A stretch of 64,000 nucleotides of DNA from contig NZ_CP028271.1 in assembly GCF_009914055.1 (NCBI RefSeq), positions 3,782,001 to 3,846,000 of the forward strand, in the 5' to 3' direction. The notes under the pieces are model-generated. The model was given only the letters and a program-made list of their open reading frames with translations. It made no database searches and was not told the origin of the DNA. Position numbers and translations under genes: made by a program. This stretch comes from Mixta intestinalis (lineage in GTDB: Bacteria > Pseudomonadota > Gammaproteobacteria > Enterobacterales > Enterobacteriaceae). Shown piece after piece: positions 61,011 through 64,000 of this stretch (positions are counted from its first letter, which is position 1; each line of letters starts with the position of its first letter).

Positions 61011-61460
61011 ATGGCAAAAAGTTCTCCGATGCATGTTCTGCGCAATCTGGCGGAACAGACCCTGAACGACACCACGCAAGAGTTGGGCAAAATGCGTCAG
61101 CTCCATGCGAATGCTGCGGCCCAGCTTGAGCAGTTGACTCGCTATGAGCAGGAATACAGCCGCCAGCTACAGACTGCGATGTCCGATACCGGGATGCCGG
61201 TAGTTAATCTGCTGAGCCATCAGTTCTTTATCTCTTCGCTCAGCCGGGTTGCTAAACAGCATGCCAGCCACGTTGAGGATTGTCAGAAATCAGTCGATCG
61301 GGCGCTCGATAGCTGGAAAAAAGATAAACAGCGGCTGAATGCGTTTGAAACCTTAATCAGCCGTGCCGATGCGGTTTTGCAACTCAAAGAGAGCCGTCAG
61401 GAGCAAAAGATGATGGATGAATTCGCGCAGCGCGCAAGCTTAAGGAGCGCAGGCTTATGA
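61011..61460 (+). CDS. fliJ: Export apparatus stalk protein FliJ
   Basis: Coiled-coil protein (149 residues), structurally like the F1 gamma subunit, which sits in the FliI hexamer. Heptad-like helices span about 5-60 and 75-140, rich in Gln, Glu and Lys; the Gln-Leu-Glu segment AAAQLEQLTRYEQEYSRQ is typical. It overlaps fliK by 4 bp. Confidence 0.92.
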   Translation: MAKSSPMHVLRNLAEQTLNDTTQELGKMRQLHANAAAQLEQLTRYEQEYSRQLQTAMSDTGMPVVNLLSHQFFISSLSRVAKQHASHVEDCQKSVDRALDSWKKDKQRLNAFETLISRADAVLQLKESRQEQKMMDEFAQRASLRSAGL

Positions 61461-62566
61461 TGGTAAATGTGGTCGCCGCATTGACGGGCGCATCTTACGA
61501 TAATACCGGCAACGCGCCGACAGAAGCCGGAGAAAACGGTGATTTCGCTTCTGCTCTGGGAATGCAGCTGGCGCTGCTACCGCTTGCGGTAGGTGGGCAG
61601 TTACCGACTGGCGAAGCCCTGCCTGAAGGGGAAGTCCCAGTTGAGCTTGACGTGGCGGATGAAAACAAGCCGGATGAGGCCAATGATGAGCAGTGGCTGA
61701 TCGCACCGCCTGTAATGACGCCAGCAACGCTGATTGAAACCGCGATCGCGCCCGCGCTGCCGTTAACAACGGCGCAGGTTACTACCGCACCGGAAACGGC
61801 CGATCTTGCCACCGAACCGCATAAAAGCGCCGTAACAGATATGCTGCGCATGATCGCCAGCCCGCAGTCTGCCGTCGCGACGGAGCCAACCGTGACGCCG
61901 CAGACGCAGGCCGCAACGCAAAACGTGGTTCAGCAGCAGTCGGCTGGCGCTTTTATTGTACCGGACCAGCCTGAGCAAGAGCAGGTAGCAACCGACATAC
62001 GTGAGCCTGTTACCCTTGATAACGCGCCGACCGCAGAACATCGTCCGGTCACCATGCCGTTTACCACATCGACTTCCACGATCTCACAGCCATCCAGCCC
62101 CGCCACGCCTGTGACGCCGTCAACGGTACATGCAACGCTGGAAGAAAAAGTGGGGTCGCCCGCCTGGCAGCAGGCGCTGGGCCATCAGCTCAGCAGCTTT
62201 ACCCGCAACGGCGTACACCATGCCGAGCTGCGCCTGCATCCGGAAGAGCTGGGGCCGTTACAGATCAATCTTCGTCTGAGCCATGACCAGGCGCAGCTGC
62301 ATTTCATGACCGAGCATCATCAGGTGCGTGCCGCGCTGGAAGCTGCCATGCCGCATCTGCGTGCTTCACTGGCTGAATCAGGCATTCAGCTCGATCAGGG
62401 CAGCGTAGGTAGTGAAGCGCCAGCGTGGGGATCGCCGGAATCGGGTTTCGGTCAATCGTCACAGTCGCAGCGGGATCGGGAAACTGCAATGACCGCAGAA
62501 GCGGAAGAGGAAACATCAACGCGACTAATACATAGTCAGGCCTCCGGCATCAGTATTTTTGCCTGA
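61457..62566 (+). CDS. fliK: Hook-length control protein FliK
   Basis: Secreted ruler that triggers the FlhB switch (369 residues, E. coli 375). The first 240 residues are low-complexity, rich in Ala, Thr, Pro and Gln. The conserved C-terminal switch domain contains WQQALGHQLSSFTRNGVHHA, ELRLHPEELGPLQINLRLS and AALEAAMPHLRASLAESG. Only the C-terminal domain is well conserved. It ends the overlapping run fliFGHIJK; fliL follows after 141 bp. Confidence 0.94.
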   Translation: MMVNVVAALTGASYDNTGNAPTEAGENGDFASALGMQLALLPLAVGGQLPTGEALPEGEVPVELDVADENKPDEANDEQWLIAPPVMTPATLIETAIAPALPLTTAQVTTAPETADLATEPHKSAVTDMLRMIASPQSAVATEPTVTPQTQAATQNVVQQQSAGAFIVPDQPEQEQVATDIREPVTLDNAPTAEHRPVTMPFTTSTSTISQPSSPATPVTPSTVHATLEEKVGSPAWQQALGHQLSSFTRNGVHHAELRLHPEELGPLQINLRLSHDQAQLHFMTEHHQVRAALEAAMPHLRASLAESGIQLDQGSVGSEAPAWGSPESGFGQSSQSQRDRETAMTAEAEEETSTRLIHSQASGISIFA

Positions 62567-62649
62567 ACACCTTAAACGATAATAACGCCATCAGTAATTT
62601 CTGCTTTTTGGCGAATTGTCACCAGGCCCGCGTGTAATAGAATTCGCTA

Positions 62650-62673
62650 TTCAATTAAACCTTATTAATTGAA
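62650..62673. repeat. AT-rich inverted repeat before fliL
   Basis: TTCAATTAA (62650-62658), 6-nt centre, TTAATTGAA (62665-62673): a perfect 9-bp inverted repeat 35 bp before the fliL start in the 141-bp fliK-fliL gap. It could be an mRNA hairpin or an operator near a fliL promoter. Confidence 0.45.
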
Positions 62674-62707
62674 CACCAGGTGGTTTACAACAGGAATTGT
62701 TAATTAG

Positions 62708-63214
62708 ATGTCAAATAAAAAAAAGAAGGTGCCAGGGAAGGGTAAATTACGCACGCTATTTATTTTTATCATTTTGTTAATCGCTATTTTTGCCTGCGGT
62801 ATCGCGGCATATTCGCTTTATGAAATGAAAAATATGCAGACGCGCTTACTGTCGTCCGGTAGCGCGCCTGAAGCTACAGAACCCGTTGAGCCGGTGATGC
62901 CGGTTTATGTACCGTTAGATACTTTTACCGTTAGTTTAAAACCCAACGAAGAAGAATACGATCGTGTACTTTATATCGGACTGACGCTGCGCGTCAGTAA
63001 AGATGAAGATAAAGCGCTGATCGAAAAGTTTTTACCCGAAGTACGCAGCCGCCTGCTGATTTTATTTACCGGGCGCAGCGCGGAAGAGTTATCGCATCAG
63101 GAAGGTAAGGCGCAGCTCGTCCAGGATATTAAACAGGCACTGGAGAAACCGCTTGATGCCAAACAGGGCGTGCAGGTCACAGATGTTTTATTTAACGCCT
63201 TTATTTTACGGTAA
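62708..63214 (+). CDS. fliL: Flagellar basal-body protein FliL
   Basis: Single-span inner-membrane protein around the stator (168 residues). A basic N-terminus (NKKKKVPGKGKLR) precedes the membrane segment at about 15-36; the periplasmic part has YVPLDTFTVSLKPNE and the SPFH/stomatin-like fold region ALIEKFLPEVRSRLLILFTGR. Ends with FNAFILR, typical of the family. fliM starts 5 bp later. Confidence 0.95.
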   Translation: MSNKKKKVPGKGKLRTLFIFIILLIAIFACGIAAYSLYEMKNMQTRLLSSGSAPEATEPVEPVMPVYVPLDTFTVSLKPNEEEYDRVLYIGLTLRVSKDEDKALIEKFLPEVRSRLLILFTGRSAEELSHQEGKAQLVQDIKQALEKPLDAKQGVQVTDVLFNAFILR

Positions 63215-63219
63215 TCTTT

Positions 63220-64000
63220 ATGTCTGACAGCATCTTATCGCAGGCGGAAATTGATCGCCTGCTGAATGGTGGTAGTAACAGCGACGCTGAGCATGTCGTG
63301 GAAAGTCTCAGCGGTGATGAGTCGATTAAGCCGTACGATCCGAATACTCAGCGCCGCGTGGTGCGTGAGCGCCTGCATTCCCTTGAGATTATCAACGAAC
63401 GCTTTGCGCGCCAGTTCCGCATCGGGTTGTTTAATCTGCTGCGTCGTAGCCCGGATATTACCGCCGGAAATATCAAGATTCAGCCCTACCACGAATTTGC
63501 CCGTAATCTGCCGGTACCTACCAACCTGAATCTGGTGCATATGAACCCGCTACGCGGGACGGCGCTGTTCGTCTTCTCGCCCAGCCTGGTATTTATGGCG
63601 GTGGATAACCTGTTCGGCGGCGATGGACGCTTTCCTACCAAAGTAGAAGGGCGCGAATTTACGCCAACGGAACAGCGCATTATTAAACGTATGCTGTCGA
63701 TGGCGCTGGAGGCGTATGACTACGCCTGGAGCTCCATTTTTACCCTGAAAACTGAATACGTGCGTGCCGAGATACAGGTGAAATTCACCAACATTACCTC
63801 GTCGCCAAACGATATCGTGGTGACAACGCCGTTTTATGTGGAAATCGGTTCGCAAAGCGGCGAATTCGATATCTGCATTCCCTTCAGCATTATCGAACCA
63901 TTACGCGAGTTACTAACTAACCCGCCGCTGGAAAACTCCCGCCAGGAGGACGATCAGTGGCGCACGGTACTGGCAACGCAGGTAAAAGATACCGAAGTGG
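63220..64000 (+). CDS. fliM: Motor switch protein FliM, 3' end cut by window
   Basis: C-ring protein that binds CheY-P. The frame runs open from ATG 63220 to the window end (260 codons of about 334). The N-terminal CheY-binding peptide LSQAEIDRLLNGG is intact, and the middle domain shows ERFARQFRIGLFNLLRRSPD, LFGGDGRFPTKVEGREFTPT and VVTTPFYVEIG. The C-terminal SpoA-like domain lies beyond the window. The rest of the fliNOPQR operon is expected next. Confidence 0.96.
   Translation, partial: MSDSILSQAEIDRLLNGGSNSDAEHVVESLSGDESIKPYDPNTQRRVVRERLHSLEIINERFARQFRIGLFNLLRRSPDITAGNIKIQPYHEFARNLPVPTNLNLVHMNPLRGTALFVFSPSLVFMAVDNLFGGDGRFPTKVEGREFTPTEQRIIKRMLSMALEAYDYAWSSIFTLKTEYVRAEIQVKFTNITSSPNDIVVTTPFYVEIGSQSGEFDICIPFSIIEPLRELLTNPPLENSRQEDDQWRTVLATQVKDTEV

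Noticed and set aside
1..64000. CRISPR arrays, tRNA or rRNA genes, insertion sequences, prophage or attachment sites
   Set aside because: None seen: no spaced direct repeats, no transposase or integrase frames, and no cloverleaf-like sequence in the gaps that I could recognise.

Overview
The window looks like a chromosomal segment of an Enterobacterales bacterium, most likely from the Erwiniaceae (Pantoea/Erwinia/Mixta-like). Nearly every protein aligns by eye with an E. coli orthologue. A lone ibpA without ibpB and a kgu-type 2-ketogluconate cluster fit Erwiniaceae better than E. coli itself. The species is an inference; no search was run.

Left part (1-8.1 kb): the D-galactonate operon dgoK(partial)-dgoA-dgoD-dgoT, a decayed MFS transporter, then yidR, yidQ and ibpA (sigma32 promoter and ROSE-like RNA thermometer), and an EamA-type exporter. 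8.2-15.1 kb: avtA, then ghrB followed by a 2-ketogluconate catabolic set (MFS transporter, PfkB kinase, KguE-like protein, PtxS-like LacI repressor) with a perfect palindromic operator. 15.1-24.4 kb: fsr behind a possibly structured leader, yiaD, tag, an unrecognised membrane protein, dnaT-dnaC and the lactate operon lldP-lldR-lldD.

Right part (24.4-64 kb): one uninterrupted flagellar and chemotaxis locus. Order: flgN-flgM-flgA (minus), flgBCDEFGHIJ-flgKL, a chemoreceptor gene, fliA, flhDC, motAB-cheAW (plus), fliC (minus), fliDST (plus), flhE-flhA-flhB-cheZ-cheY-cheB-cheR-fliE (minus), and fliFGHIJKL with the start of fliM (plus, cut by the window end). Genes kept at three separate sites in E. 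coli are joined here. The cheR-to-flhE block is inverted relative to the E. coli order, with fliC-fliDST lying between cheW and flhE. No fliZ, fliY, tar or tap was found inside the locus.

Control logic visible in the DNA: FlhDC is encoded inside the locus behind a 450-bp leader region. FliA-type promoters of the form TTTA-N15/16-(G/A)CCGATA precede flgMN, flgKL, fliC and probably fliDST, matching the late (class III) tier. FlgM, the anti-sigma factor, and its gene's promoter lie at the left edge. Strong intrinsic terminators close flgMN, cheAW and fliC. No RNA genes, CRISPR array, insertion sequence, prophage or tRNA was seen. I found no clearly new multi-gene system. The best candidates for new biology are the structured leader before fsr, the rearranged single flagellar locus, and the placing of a 2-ketogluconate module beside ghrB.
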